48,443 nt of DNA from Flavobacteriaceae bacterium. GTDB taxonomy: Bacteria > Bacteroidota > Bacteroidia > Flavobacteriales > Flavobacteriaceae. The translations under genes were made by a program, and so were the position numbers. This document shows positions 1 to 9,531 of the stretch, piece after piece (position 1 is the stretch's first letter; each line of letters opens with the position of its first letter). The notes below the pieces were generated by a model. The model was given only the letters and a program-made list of their open reading frames with translations, was not told the DNA's origin and did no database searches. The stretch lies in NCBI GenBank assembly GCA_017858055.1, contig JAFMCA010000017.1, forward strand, positions 1-48,443. Reading direction: 5' to 3'.

Positions 1-374
1 GGTCGCCAACCTTTTCGTGCATCGGGAATAAAATAATTTCCTCGAATGAAAGCCGCAATTTTTTCAAACAAGGATTGAGTTGCCACTACTCCCTGAGGAA
101 TTCCCTTATTTGAAGAAGCTGAACGTATTCTGGAATACCACCTCAACGGCTCTCGAGTAGAGGTTCGTAGGGTGGGGATATCTTCAACTTCAGAGACTAG
201 GCTGGAATCTAGGACGGGATAAGAAGCTTTTTTTTTGTCAACGGTGAGCACATAAGGTTGCCATCCTAAGGCCTTGAGGTGTTTTGCAAAGTACATCCAT
301 CGTTGTACTCCCGAACCTCCTGAAGGTGGCCAGTAATAGGAAATAATAAGAATTTTATTAGCTCGTGCTTTCAC
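1..374 (-). CDS. Glycosyltransferase family 4-like, N-terminal part (cut by window edge)
   Basis: The minus strand has an open frame running off the left edge. It starts at a GTG at 374-372, and no ATG is available in the region. After a short lead it reads KILIISYYWPPSGGSGVQRW, the N-terminal beta strand and Gly-rich loop typical of flavobacterial GT4-like glycosyltransferases that use nucleotide sugars in surface polysaccharide synthesis. The later stretch FIPDARKGW is also typical of this family. About 124 codons are visible and the catalytic C-terminal domain is outside the window. The start overlaps the end of the DUF2480 gene by 17 bases, so it is probably co-transcribed with the tail of the suf operon, although its function is unrelated. 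The family is fairly sure; acceptor and sugar cannot be told. Confidence 0.75.
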   Translation of the reverse strand, partial: MKARANKILIISYYWPPSGGSGVQRWMYFAKHLKALGWQPYVLTVDKKKASYPVLDSSLVSEVEDIPTLRTSTREPLRWYSRIRSASSNKGIPQGVVATQSLFEKIAAFIRGNYFIPDARKGWR

Positions 375-885
375 GCGGATTTTTTGCCTTCCATAAAGGT
401 ACGGAAGAACAGGCTTCGCCGTAAAACAAACTTTTTGCTACAGGTTGCAATCTTCGGATCAGCTGAACATAAGCATCTTTAGGAATGCTGGGATCGGAAC
501 AGCCTTTAATCATAAGAGGTTTGTCTCTGAAAGAGGCCAGCTCTAATTCTGCAATTTTTTTTGAGAACAAATGGCGTTCTAGATCTTCCAAAGTACCCAG
601 TACAATCTCTTTTGCGAAAGGTGCTAAATGACTCGTAACCAAAAGAACTGCCCATGCCGGTAAAATGGCGTCAGTAGAACAGTTAACAGCAATGTAGTGA
701 TCTTTATAGGCAGACCAATTTTCTTGATTGAGTAATTCTCGAAAAGGTTTTTCTCTTAAAATTAGTCCCTCATCCAACCATTGAGAAAGATCGATTAGGG
801 TACGTTGACCCTCAGGAATCCAATCCTCTAAATCTATATTAATTAGGGGACTTTTAGCAACCTTATTTACGATTGTTTCTTCCAT
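358..885 (-). CDS. DUF2480 family protein of the suf operon
   Basis: A 175-residue soluble protein with no signal peptide or membrane segment. The sequence matches the DUF2480 family known from Bacteroidota (opening METIVN-like, the phrase VNCSTDAILPAWA, then MIKGCSDPSIP and YGEACSSVPLWK near the end). Three conserved-looking cysteines lie in CST, KGCS and EACSS. Its role is not established; constant company with suf genes suggests an accessory role in Fe-S cluster assembly, which is inference. It lies 3 bases downstream of the DUF59 gene in the same operon, and its end overlaps the following glycosyltransferase start. Confidence 0.85.
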   Translation of the reverse strand: MEETIVNKVAKSPLINIDLEDWIPEGQRTLIDLSQWLDEGLILREKPFRELLNQENWSAYKDHYIAVNCSTDAILPAWAVLLVTSHLAPFAKEIVLGTLEDLERHLFSKKIAELELASFRDKPLMIKGCSDPSIPKDAYVQLIRRLQPVAKSLFYGEACSSVPLWKAKNPRESTS

Positions 886-888
886 CTT

Positions 889-1212
889 TTATAACATTCC
901 CAGTTCAAGCTTGGCTTCTTCACTCATCAAGTCTTGAGTCCAAGGAGGGTCAAAAGTGATTTCTACCTCTGCGCTTTTTACCTCATCTAGCGATTTTACT
1001 TTCTCCTCAACTTCCATGGGTAAAGACTCTGCAACAGGGCAATTTGGAGTAGTTAAGGTCATCAAAACTTTAACTTCCATGTCCTCGTTGACAAACACAT
1101 CGTAGATCAATCCCAATTCGTAAATATCGACTGGGATTTCTGGATCGTAAATGGTTTTTAAAACATTGACAATTTTTTCGCCCAAGGCTCCAGTATCTTT
1201 AGTTTCTGACAT
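889..1212 (-). CDS. SUF-associated DUF59 (MIP18-like) Fe-S assembly protein
   Basis: A 107-residue single-domain protein of the DUF59/MIP18 family, the group that includes SufT-like proteins that help mature Fe-S proteins. Hallmarks are VNVLKTIYDPEIPVDIYELG near residue 15, the DPEIP motif, and LTTPNCPVAESLP with the single conserved cysteine, followed by VEITFDPPWTQDLMSEEAK. Size is typical. It sits 5 bases after sufE and 3 bases before the DUF2480 gene, within the suf operon, as in other flavobacteria. It probably works in cluster transfer to client proteins; the exact step is not known from sequence. Confidence 0.88.
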   Translation of the reverse strand: MSETKDTGALGEKIVNVLKTIYDPEIPVDIYELGLIYDVFVNEDMEVKVLMTLTTPNCPVAESLPMEVEEKVKSLDEVKSAEVEITFDPPWTQDLMSEEAKLELGML

Positions 1213-1217
1213 TTTTT

Positions 1218-1649
1218 CTAGTTCAGTTGCGTTTGAAATGCCACTGCGTACATTTTGATTTGTTTAATCATTGAAACCAAACCGTTGGCACGTGTGGGTG
1301 ATAAATGCTCTTTTAATCCAATTTTATCGATAAAATCAGTATCCGCTTCCAAAATTGCTTTGGGATTTTGATTGGAAAAAACCCGAATTAGAATCGCTAT
1401 AATTCCTTTTGTAATTATGGCATCACTATCCGCAGTAAAAACCAACTGATCTCCTTCAAGGGAAGCGTGAACCCAAACCCTACTTTGGCAGCCTTTAATG
1501 ATATTGTCATCGGTTTTGTGTTCCGCTGCGATCAGAGGAAGTGATTTACCTAGATCGATCATGTGCTCATAGCGTTGTGTCCAATCTTCAAAAAGGGAAA
1601 ACTCCTCAATAACCTCCTGCTGTCTCTCTACAATGCTTTCCATACTCAA
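1218..1649 (-). CDS. sufE: Cysteine desulfuration protein SufE
   Basis: SufE takes persulfide sulfur from SufS and stimulates its activity. The 143-residue length is normal for the family. The active cysteine is visible in the motif IIKGCQSRVWV around residue 53, and the preceding LPLIAAEHKTDDN is the usual lead-in. It lies 11 bases downstream of sufS and 5 bases upstream of the DUF59 gene, so it is co-transcribed with them. The start chosen is MSMESIVERQ; the second Met two residues later is an equally good start. Confidence 0.93.
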   Translation of the reverse strand: MSMESIVERQQEVIEEFSLFEDWTQRYEHMIDLGKSLPLIAAEHKTDDNIIKGCQSRVWVHASLEGDQLVFTADSDAIITKGIIAILIRVFSNQNPKAILEADTDFIDKIGLKEHLSPTRANGLVSMIKQIKMYAVAFQTQLN

Positions 1650-1660
1650 AATTAAAAATT

Positions 1661-2875
1661 TTATTGTAACATTTCAACAGCCTTTCGGACACCAATCACA
1701 AGCCGATCTATTTCTTGTTTGGTATTGTAAAAGGCAAACGATGCTCTAACCGTACCAGGGATTTGGTAAAAATCCATAATAGGTTGAGCACAGTGATGCC
1801 CTGTACGGACTGCAATTCCCATTTGATCTAAAATACTCCCGATATCATAGGGATGTATTTTACCAACATTAAATGAAATTACTGCTGTTTTTTTAGGGGC
1901 TTCTCCAAAAATTTTTAAACCCGGAATTTGAATTAGTTCTTTAGTAGCATACTCTAGCAATTCCGCCTCATAGGTCGCAATTGCCTCAAATCCGATGCTA
2001 TTCATATAATCTAGTGCTGCACCAAAGGCGATTCCACCAGCGATGTTAGGAGTACCCGCTTCAAATTTATGTGGTAAATCTGCATAGGTCGTTTTTTCGA
2101 AAGTAACTGTAGCGATCATTTCTCCTCCTCCCTGATAGGGTGGAAGTTTATTTAATAAAGATTCTTTTCCGTAAAGCATTCCAACTCCTGTTGGTCCACA
2201 CAATTTGTGAGCAGATGTTACATAATAGTCCACATCCAGTTGTTGAACATCCGGTTTGATATGTGGACAGGCTTGTGCACCATCTATCAAAACCTCCGCA
2301 CCTACAGCATGGGATTTTGAAATAATTTCTTCAATGGGGTTTAGGGTTCCTAAGGCATTAGAAACGTGATTGACAAATACCAATCGTGTTTTTGAATTCA
2401 ATAAACTCTCAAAAGCATTCATGTCCAAAGTCCCTTGCGGAGTCATTGGGATGACTTTTAAAAAGGCCCCTGTTCGTTCGCAAAGCATTTGCCAAGGGAC
2501 AATATTCGAATGATGCTCTAAGGCGGAAACAAGTAGCTCATCTCCTTCTTCTAGCAAACGAGTATAGCCTGAAGCTATAAGATTGATGCTCTCTGTCGTC
2601 CCTGCGGTAAGGATGATTTCATGAGCGTGAGCGGCATTAAAATGCTTTTGTACAGTCCTCCGAGCTTGTTCATAAGCATCGGTAGCTTCCTGGCTTAATT
2701 TATGGACCCCACGGTGTATATTGGCATTTAGTCGGGAATAATAATCGACGATGACCTCGATAACTTGGCGCGGCGTTTGCGACGTTGCAGCATTATCAAA
2801 ATAAACCAAATCCTGACCATTGACTTTACGTGAAAGAATGGGAAAGTCTGCTCGAATTTTATTTACATCAAACAT
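1661..2875 (-). CDS. sufS: Cysteine desulfurase SufS
   Basis: PLP-dependent group II cysteine desulfurase of 404 residues that removes sulfur from L-cysteine as enzyme-bound persulfide. Visible hallmarks are the N-terminal VYFDNAATSQTP, the substrate and PLP-site segments ALEHHSNIVPWQ and DGAQACPH, the PLP lysine in SAHKLCGPTGVG, and the active-site cysteine in RTGHHCAQP near residue 360. Length is normal. It starts directly after the sufD stop (no gap) and lies 11 bases before sufE, its functional partner. Confidence 0.96.
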   Translation of the reverse strand: MFDVNKIRADFPILSRKVNGQDLVYFDNAATSQTPRQVIEVIVDYYSRLNANIHRGVHKLSQEATDAYEQARRTVQKHFNAAHAHEIILTAGTTESINLIASGYTRLLEEGDELLVSALEHHSNIVPWQMLCERTGAFLKVIPMTPQGTLDMNAFESLLNSKTRLVFVNHVSNALGTLNPIEEIISKSHAVGAEVLIDGAQACPHIKPDVQQLDVDYYVTSAHKLCGPTGVGMLYGKESLLNKLPPYQGGGEMIATVTFEKTTYADLPHKFEAGTPNIAGGIAFGAALDYMNSIGFEAIATYEAELLEYATKELIQIPGLKIFGEAPKKTAVISFNVGKIHPYDIGSILDQMGIAVRTGHHCAQPIMDFYQIPGTVRASFAFYNTKQEIDRLVIGVRKAVEMLQ

Positions 2876-4192
2876 CTACAATTCAAATCCTAGGTTAACA
2901 CCAAGCTTTTTTGCAATCTGACCGTTGATTCGTTTTTTTAGGGAGGGAAGTTGTACACTTTCCAATACATTATTGGCAAAAGCATATGTCATTAGTGCCT
3001 TGGCTTCCTTTTTGGGAATCCCTCGGGATCGGAGGTAGAAAAGGGCTTCTTCATCCAGTTGTCCTATAGTACAACCGTGAGAACATTTTACATCGTCCGC
3101 AAAAATTTCAAGCTGTGGCTTGGTGTTTACGGTAGCTTTGTCATCCAAAAGGATATTGTTGTTTTGCTGGAAAGCATTAGTCTTTTGAGCAATTTTATCT
3201 ACTAATATCTGACCGTTAAAGACCCCCTCAGAACGTTCTGAAAAGATGCCTTTGTAATCTTGGTGACTTTCACAATTCGGTTGGGCATGATGTACGAGTG
3301 TAGTGTGATCTACATGCTGCTTTTCATGTAAAATGGTAACCCCTTTTAGCGTAGATAGGATATGCTCCCCTTTATGGAAAAAACGCAAATTGTTTCGCGT
3401 CAATTTTCCCCCTAAGGAGAATGTATGCACGCTGGCATGACTTTTTTGCTCTTGAACAATATAGGTGTTGTCTATTAGCGATGCCGAAAGAAGATCGTTT
3501 TGAAGTTTATAGTAATCCAAAAATGCATCTTGATGAACATAGATTTCCGTAACACAGTTTGTGACCACAGGATGCTCTTTCAAACTTTGGTGGCGTTCGA
3601 TGATTTGAACATGGGCGTTTTGATCAACCACAATTAAATTTCGAGGTTGTAACCAAAGTGCATTTTCGTTACCTGAAGAAAAATGAATGATTTCAATAGG
3701 CTTTTCAGCCACAACACTTTTAGGAATGTAAATGTACGCCCCTTCCTTTGCATACGAAGTATTCAAGGCGGTAAGACTATCATCCTCTGGAGCAATTTTA
3801 TTGAAATACGTGTTGATTAACTCTTTGTATTTTGGTTTTGATAAGGCTGCTGACATTAAGCATACATCCAAGCCGTCATGTGTAGTATTTGATAAAAAGG
3901 GACTGTATACCCCGTCAATGAAGATTACTTTATAGGTATCCGTATCGTAGAGGAAGTATTTTTTGACATCGTTGACATGAATACTATTTTCAGATCTTGG
4001 ATACAAAGCATAATCTTTTTGGAGTAAGGCGTCCAAAGAAGTGTATTTCCATGCCTCTTCTTTTTTGGATGGAAATCCTTTCTCTTCAAAAACTTTAAGC
4101 GCTGCAGCACGAACTTGGTGAACGCTATCATTTAAATTGAAGTCCTCTTCAAAAGCGAGATGTGAAGAAATCAGTTTTTCTTTAAACTCCAT
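2876..4192 (-). CDS. sufD: Fe-S scaffold subunit SufD
   Basis: SufD is the SufB paralogue in the SufBC2D scaffold, where clusters are built. The protein is 438 residues, with the divergent N-terminal half expected for SufD and the conserved C-terminal right-handed beta-helix region (phrases such as VHHAQPNCESHQDYKGI, FADDVKCSHGCTIGQLDEEALFYLRSRG). The motif KCSHGCTIG is the SufD/SufB core signature. The gene overlaps the end of sufC by 11 bases, suggesting translational coupling, and abuts sufS. Confidence 0.95.
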   Translation of the reverse strand: MEFKEKLISSHLAFEEDFNLNDSVHQVRAAALKVFEEKGFPSKKEEAWKYTSLDALLQKDYALYPRSENSIHVNDVKKYFLYDTDTYKVIFIDGVYSPFLSNTTHDGLDVCLMSAALSKPKYKELINTYFNKIAPEDDSLTALNTSYAKEGAYIYIPKSVVAEKPIEIIHFSSGNENALWLQPRNLIVVDQNAHVQIIERHQSLKEHPVVTNCVTEIYVHQDAFLDYYKLQNDLLSASLIDNTYIVQEQKSHASVHTFSLGGKLTRNNLRFFHKGEHILSTLKGVTILHEKQHVDHTTLVHHAQPNCESHQDYKGIFSERSEGVFNGQILVDKIAQKTNAFQQNNNILLDDKATVNTKPQLEIFADDVKCSHGCTIGQLDEEALFYLRSRGIPKKEAKALMTYAFANNVLESVQLPSLKKRINGQIAKKLGVNLGFEL

Positions 4193-4940
4193 GAGATGCC
4201 AATTCTTTAATCCAGTCGTATCCTTTCGCTTCTAATTCGTGAGCCAACTCCTTGGTGCCTGATTTTACAATCTTACCATCAAAAAGTACATGAACAAAAT
4301 CCGGAACTATGTAATCCAGTAAACGCTGATAGTGTGTAATTACAATTATGGCGTTGTCCTTGCTTTTTAGTTTGTTGACTCCATTTGCCACAATTTTTAA
4401 GGCATCAATGTCAAGTCCTGAATCCGTTTCATCCAGTATCGAGAGCGAAGGTTCTAACATGGCCATCTGAAATATTTCGTTCCGTTTTTTTTCACCACCT
4501 GAAAATCCTTCATTGAGGGAACGTGACAAAAACTTGGAATCTATATCCAACATTTTAGCCTTTTCTCTAATTTTTTTGAGCAATTCACTCGCAGGCATAT
4601 CGTCCAAGCCTTTTGCTTTGCGATTGGCATTAATGGCTGTTTTGATAAAATTGGTCACAGATACTCCAGGAATTTCTACCGGATATTGAAAAGAAAGAAA
4701 AATCCCTTCATGAGCGCGTTCTTCTGCGTCCAATTCAGCGAGATCTTTACCCTTTAGGAGCATTTTCCCTTTGGTTATTTCGTAATCTTCATTTCCCGCA
4801 ATGAGAGAGGAAAGTGTACTTTTACCCGAACCATTCGGCCCCATAATAGCGTGAACTTCTCCTGCTTTAACATCCAGATCAATTCCTTTAAGAATAGCTT
4901 TACCGTCTACTTCGGCATGTAAATTTTCTATTGTTAACAT
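4182..4940 (-). CDS. sufC: SUF ATPase SufC
   Basis: Soluble ABC-type ATPase that drives conformational change of the SufBC2D scaffold. The 252-residue protein has the Walker A motif GPNGSGKST near residue 35, the SufC-type signature SGGEKKRNE near residue 147, Walker B LSILDETDSGLD, and an H-loop VITHYQRLL, which together are diagnostic for SufC rather than a transporter ATPase. It lies 10 bases downstream of sufB and overlaps the sufD start by 11 bases. Confidence 0.97.
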   Translation of the reverse strand: MLTIENLHAEVDGKAILKGIDLDVKAGEVHAIMGPNGSGKSTLSSLIAGNEDYEITKGKMLLKGKDLAELDAEERAHEGIFLSFQYPVEIPGVSVTNFIKTAINANRKAKGLDDMPASELLKKIREKAKMLDIDSKFLSRSLNEGFSGGEKKRNEIFQMAMLEPSLSILDETDSGLDIDALKIVANGVNKLKSKDNAIIVITHYQRLLDYIVPDFVHVLFDGKIVKSGTKELAHELEAKGYDWIKELASHGV

Positions 4941-4950
4941 ATATGTTATT

Positions 4951-6396
4951 TTATCCTACAGATCCCTCTAGGGAAATTTCTAATAATTTTTGTGCCTCTA
5001 CAGCAAATTCCATTGGAAGCTTGTTCAATACCTCTTTGCTGAAACCATTAACGATTAAGGCAATTGCTTTTTCGGTATCGATTCCTCTTTGATTACAGTA
5101 AAAAATTTGATCTTCTCCAATCTTACTGGTTGTGGCTTCGTGTTCTATTTGAGCTGAGTTGTTCTTGGCTTCTATGTAAGGGAAAGTATGCGCTCCGCAG
5201 TCGTTACCCATAAGCAAAGAATCACATTGGGAAAAGTTTCGTGCATTTTTTGCACGAGAACCTACTTGTACTAATCCTCGATAACTGTTTTGGGATTTTC
5301 CCGCAGAAATTCCCTTTGAAATGATTGTACTTTTGGTGTTTTGACCAAGATGAATCATTTTAGTTCCTGTGTCTGCTTGCTGATAATTATTGGTTACTGC
5401 AATCGAATAAAACTCTCCTACAGAGTGATCCCCTTTCAATATACACGAGGGATATTTCCATGTAACTGCAGAGCCCGTTTCTACTTGTGTCCAAGAAATT
5501 TTAGAGCGATCATGACAAATTCCGCGTTTTGTTACGAAATTAAATACGCCCCCTTTGCCCTCTTTATCCCCAGGAAACCAGTTCTGTACTGTAGAATATT
5601 TTATCTCAGCATCGTCTAAAGCGATCAATTCTACAACTGCTGCATGCAATTGATTTTCGTCTCTTGAAGGTGCGGTACAGCCCTCCAGGTAACTTACATA
5701 GCTGTTTTTATCTGCAATAACTAATGTCCTTTCAAATTGCCCTGTTCCCGCTTGGTTAATCCGGAAGTACGTAGATAATTCCATAGGGCAACGAACTCCT
5801 TTGGGAATATAACAAAATGATCCGTCGGTAAAGACAGCACTGTTAAGACCTGCATAATAATTATCTGAAGGAGGCACGACGCTTCCCATGTATTTTTTTA
5901 CTAATTCGGGATGCTCTTTAATCGCCTCTGAAATTGAACAAAAAATAATCCCTTTTTTTGCCAAAGTGTCCTTGAACGTAGTAGCAACAGAAACGGAATC
6001 CATCACGATATCCACAGCTACTCCTGAAAGTTTCTTTTGTTCATCTATGGATATTCCCAATTTTTTAAAAGTCTTGAGCAATTCAGGATCAACTTGGTCC
6101 AAACTATCGTATTTAGGTTTGGATTTTGGAGCAGAATAGTAGGAGATCGCTTGTAAATCAGGTTTGACATACTGAACATTTGCCCAGTCTGGTTCTTTCA
6201 TTGCAGACCATGTTTCAAATGCTTTTAACCGCCATTCCGTCATCCACTCGGGTTCGTTTTTCTTTTTGGATATACTTCGTACAACATCTTTATTTAATCC
6301 GCTAGGAAATGTATCCGATTCGATATCGGTGTAGAAACCGTATTCGTATTCTTTTGTTTCTAACTCTTTTTTTAGTTCCTCTTCAGTATAAGCCAT
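4951..6396 (-). CDS. sufB: Fe-S scaffold subunit SufB
   Basis: Main scaffold protein of the SUF machinery, 481 residues from the start used here. The frame is open upstream to 6438, but the ATG at 6396 ([12 protein letters not shown]) matches the family start, whereas the upstream ATG would add 14 unrelated residues and overlap sufA by 31 bases. Core SufB phrases are present: [51 protein letters not shown] and the C-terminal [13 protein letters not shown]. The gene lies 11 bases after sufA and 10 bases before sufC. Confidence 0.96.
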   Translation of the reverse strand: MAYTEEELKKELETKEYEYGFYTDIESDTFPSGLNKDVVRSISKKKNEPEWMTEWRLKAFETWSAMKEPDWANVQYVKPDLQAISYYSAPKSKPKYDSLDQVDPELLKTFKKLGISIDEQKKLSGVAVDIVMDSVSVATTFKDTLAKKGIIFCSISEAIKEHPELVKKYMGSVVPPSDNYYAGLNSAVFTDGSFCYIPKGVRCPMELSTYFRINQAGTGQFERTLVIADKNSYVSYLEGCTAPSRDENQLHAAVVELIALDDAEIKYSTVQNWFPGDKEGKGGVFNFVTKRGICHDRSKISWTQVETGSAVTWKYPSCILKGDHSVGEFYSIAVTNNYQQADTGTKMIHLGQNTKSTIISKGISAGKSQNSYRGLVQVGSRAKNARNFSQCDSLLMGNDCGAHTFPYIEAKNNSAQIEHEATTSKIGEDQIFYCNQRGIDTEKAIALIVNGFSKEVLNKLPMEFAVEAQKLLEISLEGSVG

Positions 6397-6407
6397 ATTT
6401 TGTTCTT

Positions 6408-6737
6408 TTACAGTGAAAAGCTTTCTCCACAACCACAAGTTCTTTGTGCATTTGGATTGTTAAAAACGAATCCTTTTCCATTCAGTCCCCCTGAAAATTC
6501 AAGGGTAGTCCCTATAAGATACAGCAGGCTTTTCTTATCGACCAAAATCTTTACTTGATTATCCTCAAAAAGTTTATCCTCTTCATGAACTTCTCGGTCA
6601 AATTTCAAATCATAAGATAAACCTGAACAACCCCCGCTTTTTACACCCACACGAACAAAATCGTTTGAAGGATCAAAGCCTTCCTCACGCATGAGCATCG
6701 CAACTTTATCTTTTGCCGTTTCAGCAACTTTTATCAT
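6408..6737 (-). CDS. sufA: A-type Fe-S carrier (SufA/IscA/ErpA family), first gene of suf operon
   Basis: A 109-residue HesB/IscA-family protein that carries [4Fe-4S] or [2Fe-2S] clusters from the scaffold to clients. The three ligand cysteines are visible: GGCSGLSY near residue 37 and the C-terminal CGCGESFSL. It is the first gene of the operon, with a TATATTTG -7 box 28 bases upstream of the ATG. Sequence alone does not separate SufA from ErpA; position in the suf operon supports the SufA role. Confidence 0.93.
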   Translation of the reverse strand: MIKVAETAKDKVAMLMREEGFDPSNDFVRVGVKSGGCSGLSYDLKFDREVHEEDKLFEDNQVKILVDKKSLLYLIGTTLEFSGGLNGKGFVFNNPNAQRTCGCGESFSL

Positions 6738-6765
6738 CTAATAAAGAATTATTCTAAATAATATG

Positions 6766-6773
6766 CAAATATA
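6766..6773 (-). promoter_or_regulatory. -7 box of the suf operon promoter
   Basis: The minus strand reads TATATTTG here, an exact match to the Bacteroidetes TAnnTTTG -7 consensus, 28 bases upstream of the sufA ATG. No convincing TTG -33 element is seen. It predicts a leader of roughly 22-25 bases for the whole suf operon. Confidence 0.6.
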
Positions 6774-6835
6774 GCCTATTTCCTTTGATTTACTCGGAAA
6801 TCCTATTGTTTTAAACTATGCTCGAATTGAGGAAT

Positions 6836-8179
6836 TTAATTCCAAACGGCAATAAAAAGATCTTTTCCTCCCTTAGAATTCTGAAAATCCCCAGAAGTAC
6901 TTTCGGTGCTTCCGACAACTAAAATTTTGCCATTAGAAAAATTTGAGAGTGCCTCTCCCAGATCCAAGCCATTTCCAACCAGCGTATGACTGCTAAGTAC
7001 CTCGCCATTTGCAAGAGTATAGACCAGAAGTACATCATTTTTCAAAGTGTATTCTTCCTCTAGGGATAATGCATTCGAGGATTGATGCCCTACGGCAACT
7101 AGAGTTCCGTCCTCCCGCTCGACAAGAGCGTTTAAAGTTTCGAAACCTCGGTCTCCAATAGTGACCGTTTTTTTTAGAACCCCCTCAGGGGAAACCCACG
7201 CGAATAGAATGTCTGAAGATCCTTTGGGATCTAAAATGTCAAAATCTTGGCTATACGTTTGTCCAGCAATGAGATAATCCCCTGTACTTGTTTCTACTAC
7301 AGCTTTCGCGGTATCATAACCACTCCCACCAATGGAACGTTCCCATAGTAACTCCCCCGATCTGTTGATTTTTAATACCCAAAAATCATAGCCTCCTTTG
7401 GGGTCACTAACATCAACATCCTGACTTTCTGTGGCTCCTACCAATATAAAATCTCCATTTTTAGTTTCGATGGCATCGTAAGATCGATCGTTATTGCTGC
7501 CACCGTAATACCTACGCCATTCTAAATTTCCGTCTTTATCTAACTTGTGGCACCAAAATTCTCCCACCCCATGTCTTGAAGATTTGTTCTCCACCTTACC
7601 CTCTTGACCTTCTCCTTTAGAGGCTGTAACATCTAAATAACCGTTAAAAAATAATCCCCCATCGGAGGTCGTTATAATGTTGTACGCATGATCGTGTCCT
7701 AAAAATCCGAAACTTTTTTGCCATAAAAGCGTTCCTTGAGAATCCGTTCTGATCAACCAATTGTCGTGTTGACCTTGATTCAGAGTCGCATCTCCATCTG
7801 CACTCATGCTGTACCCAATCAGGGCATATCCACCATCGGAAAGCTGGACTACATCATGCCCGCGATCATCTTTTGATCCGCCATAAGTTTGAGTCCACTC
7901 CAACTGAAAATTTGCGTCAAATTTCATTAAAAAATAATCGCTTCCTGCTCGGTTCTTACCACTAAAATCTCCATCTGTGCTCTCCGTATTACCGATAATA
8001 ACAAATCCATTGTCCGAAGTCGTCCTAACGCTGTGTGCGATGTCCTCCAAACTTCCCCCAAAAGTTTGAACCCGTTCCCAATTCCCAATAACTGGTGGCA
8101 AAAAAGGAAAATCACTAAAATCCGTTTGTGAACAACCCAATAACAAAAAGAATAGAAATGACCTGAAGAGTTGTTTCAT
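6836..8179 (-). CDS. Secreted lipoprotein with seven beta-propeller-like repeats
   Basis: A 447-residue protein with a lipoprotein signal (MKQLFRSFLFFLLLGCSQT, predicted lipidated Cys at 16). The mature part consists of seven repeats of about 55-65 residues, each opening with W.[RKQ]..GG.. or a variant, then D.A..[VI]..[TS].DGG[YF]..[VI]G.[TS]....D, then a D-[FLY] strand and K.D..G.L. This fits a seven-bladed propeller, possibly calcium-binding from the D/G-rich turns. Function is unknown. Its ATG overlaps the stop of the upstream choice-of-anchor B gene by one base (TAATG), so the two are translationally coupled and probably act together at the cell surface. Confidence 0.75.
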   Translation of the reverse strand: MKQLFRSFLFFLLLGCSQTDFSDFPFLPPVIGNWERVQTFGGSLEDIAHSVRTTSDNGFVIIGNTESTDGDFSGKNRAGSDYFLMKFDANFQLEWTQTYGGSKDDRGHDVVQLSDGGYALIGYSMSADGDATLNQGQHDNWLIRTDSQGTLLWQKSFGFLGHDHAYNIITTSDGGLFFNGYLDVTASKGEGQEGKVENKSSRHGVGEFWCHKLDKDGNLEWRRYYGGSNNDRSYDAIETKNGDFILVGATESQDVDVSDPKGGYDFWVLKINRSGELLWERSIGGSGYDTAKAVVETSTGDYLIAGQTYSQDFDILDPKGSSDILFAWVSPEGVLKKTVTIGDRGFETLNALVEREDGTLVAVGHQSSNALSLEEEYTLKNDVLLVYTLANGEVLSSHTLVGNGLDLGEALSNFSNGKILVVGSTESTSGDFQNSKGGKDLFIAVWN

Positions 8180-9462
8180 TAATCTTGAGAAGCTCGTACT
8201 AAAAATAATCCTGATTCAATATCATTTATAGCAATGACCCCGCTTTCAAAAAAGGGATAGACATTCCAAGCCCCGTTAAATTCTGGATTATTATCTGAAG
8301 GATAGGTGTCAAAAAACCCTTTTTCTGAAACCTGTTTTTCACCGATCGCGCTAATATCCAGCACACGCAAGCCGGCACGATAACTTGCTAAATAAAAGAG
8401 ATCCCCTTTGGTGTACCCATTGTGATCTATCGCTTGAACGGTTGAATAATAATTCAAATGAAGCTTGGGGTCAGAAAGATCGGTGATGTCAAAGATACGG
8501 GTAGAGGTAGGCGAACCGAAGATTTGTTCATCTAATTCATCCCCCAATAAAAAATAACGATGGTCTTCTGTAAGATACCCTTGATGGGTATATCCTCCAT
8601 TATCGTAATTTATAGATTTAACTAAAGTTGGATTTTCTTTATTTGTCACATCAAGAATAACGACTTGGTTGTTTGCTCCTCCATCACTATTACTTCCAAA
8701 AAAAAGTTCTTTTCCTTTATAGTTCTCATCGGGTCCATTGTAGTTTACAATTTGTGCATCGTGGGTGTAAGATGCATCTGCATATCCCCCTACCACCATG
8801 GGATTTTTTGGATCATTAATGTCAATAAATACAGGCCCGCCTTCATAAAGATTGGACCCCACAACATAAGCAAAACCACTGTCCTCATTAATACTGATGT
8901 TGTGTGCATTTTTAAAATCAGTGAGGTGTGCGTCTGCGGTAAAGGTCTGTCTTGAAGTAAGCCCTCTTAATTTTGTCAAATCAAAAACCTGCATTCCGTG
9001 ATCTTGGGCTTCACTCACAATAAAAGCATGGTTTTTGTAAACTTTAATATCCCTCCAAATACTGGGTTTAGATGCAGTGGGTAATTTTCCCAAAAAAATA
9101 GGGTTTTCAGGATCTTCAATTGATAGAAATGCAGTTCCGTCATTTAGACCAGAAAGAACGTATTCTATCCCAGTTTCAGGATCTGTCCAGCCCCAATTGT
9201 CATTGGCTTCAAAACTTTCAAAATATTCTAACGGTATGTAGGATAACAAATCAAAGTTAGAACAAGGGTATCCTGCCGCAAATCCATCCTCACAGGGAAC
9301 AAGACCGTTTATGGATTCTTTTTCAAGGGGATTAATAATATCGATTTCAGGGGAATCCTCTAGGAGTACTTCGTCCTCGTTCTCTTCCATTACGGATTTT
9401 GAACAACTCATTAATAGAACGATACCAGTAACCATTTTTAAAACTAGGGGCATTACTTTCAT
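8179..9462 (-). CDS. Choice-of-anchor B family lipoprotein
   Basis: A 427-residue secreted protein of the choice-of-anchor B family (LVIVD-like repeats forming a propeller). Diagnostic phrases are NDNWGWTDPETGIEY, YVLSGLNDGTAFLSI, ENPIFLGKLPT, YVVGSNLYEGGPVFIDI, SYTHDAQIVNYNGPD and DHNGYTKGDLFYLASYRAGLRVLDI. The frame is open upstream to 9564, but the ATG at 9462 gives a clean lipoprotein signal (MKVMPLVLKMVTGIVLLMSC, Cys at 20) and sits 12 bases after a TAnnTTTG box. The family anchors to the surface by varying means; here the lipid is the anchor. It is the first gene of a two-gene unit with the propeller lipoprotein. The molecular role is unknown. Confidence 0.82.
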   Translation of the reverse strand: MKVMPLVLKMVTGIVLLMSCSKSVMEENEDEVLLEDSPEIDIINPLEKESINGLVPCEDGFAAGYPCSNFDLLSYIPLEYFESFEANDNWGWTDPETGIEYVLSGLNDGTAFLSIEDPENPIFLGKLPTASKPSIWRDIKVYKNHAFIVSEAQDHGMQVFDLTKLRGLTSRQTFTADAHLTDFKNAHNISINEDSGFAYVVGSNLYEGGPVFIDINDPKNPMVVGGYADASYTHDAQIVNYNGPDENYKGKELFFGSNSDGGANNQVVILDVTNKENPTLVKSINYDNGGYTHQGYLTEDHRYFLLGDELDEQIFGSPTSTRIFDITDLSDPKLHLNYYSTVQAIDHNGYTKGDLFYLASYRAGLRVLDISAIGEKQVSEKGFFDTYPSDNNPEFNGAWNVYPFFESGVIAINDIESGLFLVRASQD

Positions 9463-9474
9463 ATTGACTTTTTT

Positions 9475-9482
9475 CAAATTTA
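9475..9482 (-). promoter_or_regulatory. -7 box for the lipoprotein pair
   Basis: TAAATTTG on the minus strand matches TAnnTTTG, 12 bases upstream of the ATG at 9462. A TTTG lies further upstream (9501-9498), but its 15-base spacing is short for a -33 element. Confidence 0.5.
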
Positions 9483-9531
9483 TTAAAGATACATTTCCAA
9501 ATATTAATTCCACTGTTAAATAATTGTCAAT

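Noticed and set aside
6396-6438. Longer sufB start
   Set aside because: Would overlap sufA by 31 bases and add residues not typical of SufB; the ATG at 6396 matches the family.
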